This document shows, one piece after another, positions 38,000 through 49,300 of a DNA stretch of 64,000 nt (positions are counted from its first letter, which is position 1; the number at the start of each line of letters is the position of its first letter). The stretch comes from Polytrichum commune. Lineage: Eukaryota; Streptophyta; Polytrichopsida; Polytrichales; Polytrichaceae. The position numbers and the translations under genes were made by a program. Below the pieces are notes generated by a model. That model searched no databases. It saw nothing but the letters and a program-made list of their open reading frames with translations, and was not told where the DNA came from. Where the stretch lies: positions 4,402,001-4,466,000 of the forward strand of contig OX485806.1 of the NCBI GenBank assembly GCA_950295325.1, read 5' to 3'.

Positions 38000-39149
38000 C
38001 CATTTTGGATTTGAATTTGAAAAAAAACAAGTGCAGGAAACAGAATCAGAGCAATCCGAGTGCCTCTCGCTCTCTCCGTTTCCATAAACTCCTCAGAAAC
38101 ATATCAGTTTACCCATTGCAGCTCACTCGTTGTGGAGAATCTCCGTTTCATCCGTATATCTGCAGCCACTGCCGATTCGCAACGGCGATTGAGAATCGCT
38201 TACTGCAGAAAGCTGTTCGAGCTATGCATGAAATTCAAGGTTTATCTCGACTTCTATCTATTGCATTGGCCTTAGTGCTAGTAAATTTTCTAGCTAAGTG
38301 AAGCTAATTTGATGAATCTATTCTGGTTCGGTGATGATATGCTATTCTGAAAGGACCCTCAATTTTTATGCATTTGTAAGTAAGCATTCGGGAACAGTTT
38401 TCAGGAGTTTCATCATCGACTCTTGAATTAATCCGGTATCATCTCCTATGATGTCATCACATTCAATCTTTGCAGTATTTAATTTATCGTTCTCATCACC
38501 AGGGGACTGATCGTCGCTTGGCTCATCCTAATTATGTACCATTGATCATTTGTATGTCACTCCTCACTGTCGATCTGATCTTCAATTTCATAATGCAAAT
38601 ACCTTTTATTGTTGTTTGAAGCCTCCACTTGAGAAGAAGACTTGTACATAACACATCAGATGAGCTTGTTTGCGTAACCAATGGAGTGTAAGATGACGAA
38701 GTCGAGAAGAGGATCAGCGAGTCTACTGTGCCGTCATATAGCCTACACAGTGCGTAAATTCTTGTGTTGATTCACTCACTGGACTATGTGTAACGAGGGT
38801 TTAGTATTTAAGGGTTTAAGATGAACTTTTACAATTATTCCTCAAGACTCTGCTCCTACGTAATAATTTTTGTGGAGTTCTGACATTGCTACACTGGCAA
38901 GAGCAAGAGTAGCATCTGAACGTTTCTTTTGAAGGATAAGGCACTGATATTTGAGTCTGATGATTTGAAGTGGTTTTAGCACCTACACATGTTTAGTATT
39001 TGGAACCTAGCTTAAGATAATTAGGAGGCTAAATTCCTCCATGCACCCTTAAGATTTGAAGTTCTGAAACAAACTCTGCGCATGTGTCTTTTGCAGATAT
39101 TTCTATGAAATACTTGGGAACTCAGTGTTAAGACGAGTAAAACCAAAAG
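38000..39149 (+). other. Probable 5' UTR exon(s) and 5' UTR intron of VPS26C, with a short uORF
   Basis: A clear acceptor, TGTCTTTTGCAG, ends at 39096, so the exon bearing the start codon begins at 39097 with 53 nt of leader. That leader holds an upstream ATG at 39105 with an 8-codon ORF (MKYLGTQC) ending at 39131, 18 nt before the main ATG. The first exon probably lies within 38000-38240, where the sequence is CT-rich. A 103-codon ORF at 37990-38301 there has no recognisable domain and is probably chance. Confidence 0.45.
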
Positions 39150-42100
39150 ATGGCGATGGAGGTCAAGCTTTCTCGGCTTGATCGTGTTTACAGACCACCT
39201 GTATGTACCTCGCTCCTTTCTCAACTGTGGCAAAAGTATATGATTCATTGTAGGTGAATTCAAGCCTCGACTTATCCACTGTATGCTCTAGTTATTCTTT
39301 GCTTCTACATTTGATTTTCTGCTTTCCTTCGTTCTTTATAAATTACACATCAGTTTGTTATCAAATCCTGGAGTCTATGTTTTATCATGAATTTTGCGAC
39401 AAATTCCTTTCTCTTGCAATGACATGATTATTTTTCCAGGATGTTGTGGATGGGAGTGTAGTTGTAAATTCAGCCTCAAGTATTGCACATCAGGGTATCC
39501 GCCTGACTGCTGTGGGAACCATTATGTTGCAGGTGCATAATCCTCCCCCACTTTCCCCCTGGTCTTTCTCTCTCAAACTTTCATGATTCATTCACTGAAT
39601 CCAGACATATTTTTCATGTTGCACACGTTTCTGAGCCTGTAGGAGACATTGGAATCAAGCAATCTTGCTCAGGAGCACATATGCTTAGGTGCTTGACTTA
39701 TTTAAATTACCTACTTCTCAGAATGTTTGTCTGTGACTGTTATTGTTTGCAGCTGAGTGCAAGACAAGTGGGAGTTTTTGAGGCTCTCTATACCTCTGTT
39801 AAACCTATCCAGCTCTTGTGAGTATCCAACTCATATCTACTTTCAAGAGCAAAAGCATAAATTGTAATGCTCAACTCAATATTAGAAACTGGGTTATTGT
39901 AAGCAGTTCGTAGACTGTTAGCTGTAGCAAAAATGTGTCTGCAGGAGGATAAATTAAGGCGTCAAAAGCAGCACTGACAATCTTTGAAGCACATGCCAAA
40001 ACTAAGAGATTTCACAAACATCTGTAGTTGTTGCAATAGTATTGGCCTCTCTTGTGAACATTTCTAAAGTCATTGGGTGGTTCATGAAAATCCCATTATT
40101 TTTCACTTTTCTTTATTCTTTTTAGGCATGCTAAAGAGTACAGAAGCATAAAAATATTCTGTTGTATAGGCACAAAGTTGTGGATATTGAAGCAGCGGGA
40201 AAGATTCGTCCAGGAAAAACAGAGGTGAGTATCACATCGATCCTTTGCTATTTTTCAATCCCACAATCATCAGCCTCACGTACTTACAGAATCTAAGCAT
40301 ATGGTAACAACATTGCCTTACATGACAAGGTGGTGAGGTGATGCTTTGCCCTAAGGATTAGGAATTTATGATTATACACCAGATCTAACCTGGAGGAGTA
40401 TTGCATCTGATCAATGCCCATCATTTTTCATTTCTTTTTTTTTCTTAATTTTTACCTGCACATGTTGAAAGCAGCAGTGGTTTTAGACCCTGCACCTTTT
40501 TCTGTCTACCTAATTTCTGTAGAAGAAAGTTAGACTGACACCTATGATTCTAGTTCTCCTTGATTCTTGTGTCTTGCTTCATATGTATGATATGATTAAT
40601 GATTTATATTCTGCAATTTGTATGTGACAGATACCATTTCACATTTCCTTAGACCCATCAAAGGGAGCTCTGTCTCCACATCTATATGAGTCCTTCCATG
40701 GTGCCTACGTCAATATTCAGGTCACTTGTGCTCATATGGCATCAGTGCAATGTTTAACCATTCATAGAACTTGTATGCCTGTGATGTATGTACATGTTTC
40801 TTATTGACTCCACTGCATTTTGTAGCTGTTAGGTGACAAATATCAGGACAAACTATGTATATTGAAGACTCCATTTTATTGATTGACTTGTTAGAAAGTT
40901 GTCCTTGTGTAGGAATAACTCAAACTTTTGAATACTTGTCCATTACATGGACCAGTGAAGTATTAATTTGCAAAGATTAGGAACAATGTGTCTACTACTG
41001 TACACTTCATCCTAAATTATTCAGTTCTTCCCTCTGAAGAGAAGTTAGAGTGATACATGACATCAATTAGATGCATTGTGTGTTGCATTTCATGTGAAAT
41101 GTCTGGAGGGAGCAGGGTTACTAATACTTGCGTTTATTCAATTCTGGGCGTGTGTTACAGTATCTAATAACAGCTGAAATTATGAGAGGATATTTACAGA
41201 GACCCATGTCCGCCACTGTTGAGTTCATGGTGGAAGGAAAAAGAGGTATGCTTCGTGCTTGTGCCTATTCTTTTTCAGGGTCATCTGATTTTTGCACAAA
41301 GCAACAGAAGCTTGGTGATATTAGGGTCACCACAATTGCTCATCTAGTAATCTCAGTTTTTGTTGTTTTCACAGGAATTCACAATAACTTAGGAATGCAA
41401 TTATGTTGTCTTCACAGGGTGATATCCTGCATCAAGTAGCTTCGAGCTTACTTGTAGAATTATTGTTTCTTGGAGCATCCCTGATTACTATGCATTGGAG
41501 CATGTTCCAACGATCAACTTAAATGGTTACTGGTGATGTATAATTTTCCTTCATAGATTGATATTTGGATGCAGATCAAGTACCAAGAGTGCGTCTTGAG
41601 CCAACACCTGTAAATTTTTACATCACCCAGGACACACAAAAGCATATGATTGCTTCAGTTCTTCGATCAGGTGAATTTTTGTTGTGTCATTCTAGCTTCT
41701 CATTGTTATCTGTGGTACTGAAAGTAGGCTTTAGGTGTTTTTATTTGTTTGTCTCATCTGAACGATACAAGTCTTTTAAGTGTACTTTCAAATCTTTATG
41801 CTTAAGAATGTGCACTCTTTATACTGCAGTAATTTATTAGTGGAGTCAAGTCAGTGTTAAGCATTGCTATGTCCCAAGGACAGATTGCTAAAAACTCTCC
41901 TACATTCTTTATATTTTATGCATTGACTTGCAAATGTCCAGTATCTCCCAATCACCTCATGCATTTCTTGGGGAAATGTGGGAATTGCAGGAGGTTTCAA
42001 AGTTACTGGATGGGTTGCTACTCAATGCTCCCTATCAGAATATGTGACCGGTGAAGTAACTGTAGAACACTCAGCTGCTCCAATTTATTCAATAGATGTT

Positions 42101-43292
42101 CAGCTTTTACGTGTTGAGTCAGTTGCTTCTGGTGACAAAATGGCTACTGAAACCTCAGAAATTCAGAGCACCCAGGCAAGTTCCTCACTACTATGGATAA
42201 CGAAGTGTGAGGGTGCAATTGCACTCAACTTGTAATTTCGACATGAGACTCTCAAACATTCTTCTGCACATGTGTATAATTATTTGGTTTGATCATGACA
42301 TAAAACCTTCACATGGGAGTATTTCTAAGCTTCTAAATACATTCAAATATATATATTTATCTACATTATTTTCTGTTGAGTACAGTTGTGCATCACTTGT
42401 GCAAGAAATACAAGTCATTCTTTTTGGTATATGTTCAGGTGGCAGATGGTGATATTTGCAAGGGGCTTCCCATGCCCATCTATATGGTTCTTCCACGCCT
42501 TTTCACATGCCCAACACTGTCTGCTGGGTATGTAAGACAAGCTGCAAAAATGTCATATTTGCTGCTATTTTCTAGCAACTCCTGCTCAATGAAAGTCACA
42601 GTTCCTCTATCCTTCCTAGTTCGGAATGATATTATGTCGGTACCTGTGGCTCAATAGTGTGGGGTTTTAAATCTTCTTGATATGGTCAACTGGCACAAAT
42701 GTGCAAGTCAGTCATACAAGTCAAGTTCATGTGTCATGGAACAGATATTCCCGTCTTTCTCTTTGAGCTCATGTTTATAAAAAAGGCTCTAAAACGTATT
42801 TGAAGCAGAAACTAAACACCTGCAAATGCTGAATAACTTGTGTGCCTCCAGGGCCTTTTCTTTGGAATTCGAGCTGTCAATTGTCATCACATTCGATGTT
42901 GGATTATCCAAACATGCACTGCTCTATGAACCTACTGCATCTAAGCAAGCGGTACTCCACTCACCTTTTCAAATTTCTTCATTCTCCATTTTTTCTCTAG
43001 TATATTATGGAAGCACTCTATTTGATATCCATCTTGTGTCTACAGTTTTTATTTCGTTCTATATACTTGACTGTAGATGTAACAACAAATCAAGTATCGG
43101 TATTGTTCAACTGTCCTTTTATGGCATGCACAGTTTCTGTGGTCAAGTTCTGAAATGCATTAGTATGGATGGGAAATATATGTTCATGGACACTCATAAC
43201 AGTCGCTATTTTAAAATTCTGCTTATCAAGTACGCAAATGTGTATTTCAGACTGCGTATGAAACGCTGCCATTGAGGCTTGTGCGTGTATGA
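39150..43292 (+). CDS. VPS26C: VPS26C / DSCR3-like vacuolar sorting protein, 11 exons, 316 aa
   Basis: Exons: 39150-39200, 39440-39532, 39753-39817, 40170-40224, 40631-40720, 41161-41245, 41575-41670, 41991-42175, 42439-42527, 42852-42951, 43251-43292; 951 nt with stop, all phases consistent. The product is an arrestin-fold protein of the VPS26 family. Diagnostic stretches are KLSRLDRVYRPP at the start, PFHISLDPSKG, the YESFHGAYVNIQY segment, YITQDTQKH, GGFKVTGWVATQCSL, LLRVESVASGD with ETSEIQSTQ, and DGDICKGLPMPIYMVLPR. These match plant VPS26C (DSCR3), not the larger VPS26A/B. In animals the DSCR3 orthologue is a retriever subunit for endosomal cargo recycling; in plants it acts in endosomal trafficking. 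Intron 8 uses a GC donor (CAG|GCAAGT at 42176); the other introns are GT-AG. The length is close to that of known VPS26C proteins. The C-terminus (ETLPLRLVRV) matches the family ending ESLPLELVRTK in spirit. Confidence 0.93.
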
Positions 43293-43830
43293 CCAGGTGA
43301 GCAACAACTGTTGCTGCTTATCTATATGCAACTTGAATCACTCTGATCTTCATGAGTTAGTCTTTCATGATGAATTGAGGATGCATCAAATTGTGGAATA
43401 CGGTCCTTGCGATCAGACACTCTACTTTTGTGCTTGTTTTAGCAGTGAGCAACATTGCCAGGATGTCATAGCTGTGTTGCAACAGTTCTTATCTCTTGGT
43501 AAGGCTTTTAATGTGGATTGTCAATGGACAGCTCCATACACAGTGTTCTAGAATTTGGAATGCACCTTCATCCTTGCGAGATCAGTTTCGTCCAGGCAAG
43601 CACAATAAACAATTGAGTATATGCAATCATGGAGAAGAATTTAGAGAAGTTTTGTAAGTACTCCAGATTTCACTGGAAAGAATCTTTGCACTTCTGCTGT
43701 GACTAGAGTGCAATCGAAATTGTAGAAAAGGTTAGTAACGATTGTTGCTGCATTTCTGGAGGAATCTGTCATCCATCATGTGGTCACATATCAATATGTA
43801 CTAAATTTAATAAAATTGTTACTACATTTA
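43293..43830 (+). terminator. 3' UTR of VPS26C with polyadenylation signal
   Basis: Sequence after the stop codon contains a canonical AATAAA at 43809-43814. The 90-codon ORF 43279-43551 overlaps the 3' UTR and shows no domain. The gap to the convergent UEV stop codon is about 1.1 kb. Confidence 0.45.
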
Positions 43831-44118
43831 CTCTCACAAGAGCATGTTTTGTTCTTTTTTACAATGCTGATTGTTTGAATATTCTATTCTTGGTAATAGC
43901 AGAATAGAACCAAACAATTTGGTTATAGTGCAGATTTACAATAACTGAAGGAGGGCATCAAGGTTTTTAAAGAAAGTCGTTCTTAAACTGGCTTTGAGAT
44001 TGCCTTCCAGAATGACCAACAAAGATTGTGAACAAGGCAAACAGAAATAATGATCAGGTTCACAATATGAGCTCCTTCAGTGCCACATTTCAATAAGGCT
44101 GATTGATAATTCCAAGTG

Positions 44119-44124
44119 TTTTAT
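44119..44124 (-). terminator. Possible polyadenylation signal for UEV1
   Basis: TTTATT on the plus strand is AATAAA on the minus strand, about 325 nt past the UEV1 stop. Position and strand fit, but a single hexamer in AT-rich DNA is weak evidence. Confidence 0.3.
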
Positions 44125-44448
44125 TCTCAGTAGTTAGAATTGAAGAAATTTTGGTAAATACAGCCCATACCTTCTGCAAGTGGACTAAAACGCAGAAATC
44201 AATGGATACCTGCTTTTCACCAGAATCCTACTGTTCAAAGCCCAGATAGTCTAATGTAGATGATAGCCCTGACAAATATCTAGAAAACCTGAACTTTTAC
44301 AAGCAGATTTTACACTTCACTAGCATATTCAAGTGTCATGAACATGCCTCTTGAGAAATGCAAGGTATGGAAAATGGCAAGCCACTAAACAACTGATCCC
44401 AAGAGTGGGAACTGTGTTGAATCATCAGTTGGTCAACAAAGCTTAAAA

Positions 44449-46369
44449 TTAGAACGTGCTCCCTTCTGGGGGCTGTTGTAATTTGCGATTTGCTGGGATT
44501 GCCATCTCTTTCTTCAGTTCCACCAGGATGTCCTCCATGGTGTGTGAGCGGTGCCAGTCTGCAAGTAGTGGGAAATATCTTGGATCAACCTGCACAATAT
44601 GAAGCTATATTAGCAGCTTCACGAGACACTAAATTTTGCCCTGTTTAAGATATTTGCGTTCATCCACAACAATTTCTCAAAAATAGAAAAATCTTGACAA
44701 AAGTGGAAATCGGGATGTAGAGTTATCCTTTAATTAAACTGAAGTTTTGGTCAGGAGGAGGTTGTTTTGCATACATAACTTTCCATGTCCGGTAAGTTTT
44801 GGATGCATGCTTGGAGTTGGTGTGAAGGTTTGACCAAAGAACATTCTATATCAGTTCATTGAAGGCCCAACTCATTTGAGCATCTCTTGGCATGCTAAAG
44901 TGGGTCTGACCCTCAATAAACCAATATAAAAAGTTCTTCATTCAAACCTCCCCATCAACTCCAAGCATGCACCCAAAACTTATCGAATATGAAAAAATTT
45001 GTATGCAAAACAGCCAATTCCCAACCAAATCTCCAGTTGAACTAAAGAATACCTCTAATGTCAGGCAGGAATCAGCAAGGAAACAGTTCATAAGTATGAA
45101 ATGCCGAAACTGGATATACAAAGATGAAGGAAATACTCACCACTCCTGTCTCCTGATTGATGTGATTCATATTGATACGAGAGTGGAATCTGACACTGGG
45201 AGGCTTGTCTGGATAATCCTTGTCACAGAACAGTTTCAATGTGTAGATGCGACCTTCATGGGCAGTCTGCACCAACAGAACTGACCTAAAAGTGTGAGAG
45301 ACACAGTTGAAACAGTGGTACAAAACACAGTTTAATGAGACATATAACACCAGTGAAATGAAATTGACTTTAAAGTCCAGGAATCCAAAAGGCTTATGGA
45401 CTAGAAATACATCAAGATGGTGTCAAAAAGGCTAAATCCCTAGAGTAATAGAGTGCAATGACATCCATGAGCTTGCAACTAATATCAACTTGATGATTAA
45501 GTTGGACAAAAGACTTGAGATTGCCTAAGACCACATTTTGAAATAGGGAAGGAAACCTATCTCTAATGGAGGTATAGAAGGGACACTTCAACATAAATAT
45601 GATGCCGTTTTCAACCACGTTGTAAGAGCAAAAGTGACATAATATATTTACCCAGGGATTGGAATAGTCAGCCACCGACCAACTGCAATGGCGAGTGTAT
45701 GATTTGAGGTGCAATAAGCAACAACGATTTTTCGTTGGGGTGGTGTCAAGGGTTGCTTCAAGTACACTTCACATCATAGGTGAGAGGAGGTGAAGGTAGT
45801 ATAATTCCTTTCCCTTGAGGTAGAAAGAGCTTTGGAAGTGTTGGGATGTCACGGATTTTCCAACGAGAACTCCAACTGCGTTTGATTTTTAATTTTTAAT
45901 TTTTTTCATGCAGTTTCGAATTTCAGAGTTTTATCCAACTCACATGGTTTGGTCCAATAATGGTTCCAGTCCATGAACGCATGAATACATCATCACCATC
46001 ATCCATGCCATAGCTGACTGTGCCATCTCCAATGCCTTTCTCGCCTCTCTCAAGTTCTTCAAGGAGTCGGAAGTTCCTGGGAACTGCAACCAGTGGACAA
46101 AAATTAATGAACCTCAGCTACTTAAATGCTTACAAATTGTTCTTTCAGTTTTTGTGTTGATTTACTTCATTGTTAAGAAACTATGGCGACGGAGTAGGCT
46201 CTGGGAATAGTGTGTGACATCCTGCTAAGGATTACCAACATGAAAAAGATGAAATTCTGAACAAGCAGAGAGAGACAAGTAATCAGTATTGTATAATTGG
46301 TTTGACTCGTTCGCAAATTGTTGTGTAGGTAAGGTAATAAATACCAACTACAGAACCGCCAGAATTCAT
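44449..46369 (-). CDS. UEV1: Ubiquitin-conjugating enzyme E2 variant (UEV1/MMS2 type), 4 exons, 143 aa
   Basis: Exons in transcription order: 46369-46345, 46083-45944, 45266-45141, 44589-44449; all GT-AG, in phase, 432 nt with stop. It starts [20 protein letters not shown] and contains [55 protein letters not shown], and [13 protein letters not shown] near the C-terminus. It has the E2 (UBC) fold, but the region where active E2s carry the catalytic cysteine reads [12 protein letters not shown], with no cysteine. It is therefore a variant that partners with UBC13 to build K63-linked ubiquitin chains, used in DNA-damage tolerance and signalling. Length matches plant UEV1 proteins (~145 aa). The 25-nt first coding exon splits a Val codon, as the join to exon 2 requires. 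Confidence 0.95.
45412..45714 (-). pseudogene. LINE-derived fragment (zinc-knuckle region after reverse transcriptase) in a UEV1 intron
   Basis: A 100-codon minus-strand ORF contains [20 protein letters not shown] followed by [15 protein letters not shown]-x2-C ... E..xF.L.CP.Y..IR..F pattern is typical of the region C-terminal to reverse transcriptase in plant non-LTR retrotransposons (zf-RVT-like). It lies between UEV1 exons 2 and 3, in the same orientation as the gene, and lacks the polymerase domain, so it is a remnant. Confidence 0.6.
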
Positions 46370-49300
46370 CTCAGTCCGCCCTAAATTGCTCGTTGTGATC
46401 AGCACAAGCTCCTTGAAACTTGCTGTGAAGTTTTGCCATGGTGTACATGCGTTAATATCTCCATCACAAAAGCTTTGGCAACTCGGTAATTAGCAAGGGT
46501 CGTGTTGATTTAGCCAATTGCAGGGTGTGTGCTTCAATAATGTTATTTAACGGACAACAAATTGATTTGAATTCAGTGCCACATAATGTCACCTAATCTA
46601 GTTTTCACCTAAATGAATGGTCATTGATTCAAACATGACATTACATTGAATCAATGACCATTTTGTGCATTCTGTCTTTAAGACAAACATCGTCTACTGT
46701 GAGAATGCAAGGTGCAATGTGATCCAGCATGCATGTTTGATGCATTCAACAAACTTGATGAGAGGCCTTAAAATCTCGCATATTCACAAAGTTGGAACAC
46801 TCATGATTGATTAGCACAACCCTTAAGATAGAAAAACCAACACTTGCACATTAATTTCATGTGTAGTGATCAACCTAATTGAAGTTCTTGACACGATTCC
46901 AGATTCCACACCCCAACATCGTGTAGAGTCAGAGAGAGCAAAACCCTAGTATGACATAATTTGTCATGGATGCATATGGATGTGATCTCGTAATTGCATA
47001 CTCAGTGATAAGATGCATGCAAGCAAACCTGGTGAGCATCGTCTACCACAAATTTGCACCTGTAAATCACAGTTAAGATCATATGATAAGTTCAACCCAA
47101 GAAAAATAAATTGGAAATGCTTGTGGATGCAGTGGGTGCAATGCGTGAAAAAATGTATATATAATTGGATCTACAGTTCAGGTATAACATTCCACCAATA
47201 CAATCAAAGCTCGAACCTCAATCGAACAAACCAGGATTTAGAGTTGCACAAAAAACCCCTTGGAAAAAGGAACAATAAATGTGTGTGAATGCAATGTGTG
47301 ATGAAGAGTCAAGACAACTAAGTGCATCTCGAGTTCGACGTAAACATGCTAAAACAGGCTAGTTTAAGCCCACAATTTCATAGCCATAAACACTCAAGAT
47401 CAAAAACAATAGAGCCCTAGAAGAAGAAAAACCATGAGTATACAATTTCTATGATGGCAACAAAGTCCTTAAGAAGTTCACACAATTTGTGCACCCAACC
47501 CGTAATTGTCTGTTGTAGTTATGAAGAGGCATGTAATTGCACCCTAAGTTTAGTGAAAGACACTACCAAAAACCCCAGTTCAAGTTTTTGGTGCAAACTT
47601 CACACATTCTTGAGATTGGAAATAGCAATTTCCTAGCAAAAATAAAATCATGAGTGCATGTGGGTACAATGCAATGAGGGCGTATAAATTCTAACCTAAG
47701 CCAAATGCAAGGCATGTAACCAACCTAGTGGAAGCTCCTTCGGCTACCACGATCCCACTTGTGATGGAATGAAAAAGGGTTCGATGCGCAAGAGAGAGAG
47801 GTGAGGGTTTTGCAAAATGCCCCTAAATGGCCATGGCTAAAGAATCTTATGGATGGGATGTATCTATGCTTGCTAATTCATATGGTATGCTACCAATCAA
47901 TCCTCACCATAACATTACTCATCGACATGAGCCCTCATAATATAGTAGTGAGATGCTAGGAGTTCAATCTGAATTTGAATCTCTCGACGTAGCTTTTCGA
48001 GCATCTCACTGATATACTCTGAGGACATATGGAATGCAAGTTAAACATTGAATAATGTTATGAGACCTTAAGTGAGGATTTATCACAATTGTCATGGAAA
48101 GGGTACGGATGCAAGGACGTCCACACAACGAGTGTTTGTGGACTTGGCCAAGAGTTTTCTTATGATAATGGTATGCTAAGGAGAGAGGTTGTTTTGAACA
48201 CACATGGAAGTCATAGATTTATCTATAGCATGTCAAGTTGTGAACTCTCCTAGTCAAATGCACTTAAAGAAAATTTTGAAAACAACTATTTAAGAACACC
48301 CTTGGATTTCTTTGTCAATCCAATGGTGCCATTAGCATTTTGCTTCCAGAGTTTAATCAATCTCAAGAATTAGATTAGGGTTAACAAAATTGGAATCGGG
48401 CCATGTTTATCACATACCCTTAGTAGGTAAAATTGTGGGAGGCTCCTTGTTTGGATTCTTAAGGAACTAAACCTTATTCCTCCACCACATTAATTATGGA
48501 ACTATTGTGGGCATAGGTATGGATACTGTGGCTTACAAAATCCAATGTCATTTTTCCATGGTATGGCCTTCGGATGAGCTTCAAGGGTCCCCCAAGAATC
48601 CTCATAATTTCATGGTTACTTATACTAAAATCCTTGACATAACACTACTCATGATGCTTTGCGTAGTCCCTCTTCCAAATGGGGAGGGCTAGTTGGGTCG
48701 CATGAATCCACGCCAAAAAAAGATTATACATTGTTAGAGCTAACCAACAACTAACCGTAGAATGTGAGGAAGGTAGGATGACCCGCAGTGGTTGGACATT
48801 ACTAATTCTAAAGAATCGAAAAGAACATGTTGTAAGCAAACCCCAAGTCACCTATTTATTCACCCTTGCAGAGTGAACAATGTTCAAGCTAAAAACTCTT
48901 CATAATCGTCACCAAATTCTTGACTCTAAGGATGCAACAACCTAGTGATCAGTAATGTTATGAAATTGCTTGTGTGTTTTTTTGACTTAGTTGATTTTAT
49001 TAAAAAAATCATCAAAAATACCTTTTAGTTTATCATTGCCTATTATCAACCTCGCTTTATGAGCCATTTTCTAACTTGTTCCCAAGTCTTTAAATCGGAT
49101 GGCCAAGTCATTTTCTAACTTTAAAAATCAATCTTAAGTCCACATGATGACAATACCATAGTACCTTTACCACGTCGTCTATTTATATGCAGATAATTTT
49201 TATTATTATAAACTTTAACATCCCTAATTTAAAGGAAAAATCAAAATTTTCATATTTTTAAATTTTTAAAAATACAATTTCCAAATATTACGGTTTTCCA

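Noticed and set aside
37990-38301. 103-codon ORF before VPS26C
   Set aside because: Lies where the 5' UTR is expected, has no domain, and the VPS26C start at 39150 is well supported by the family N-terminus.
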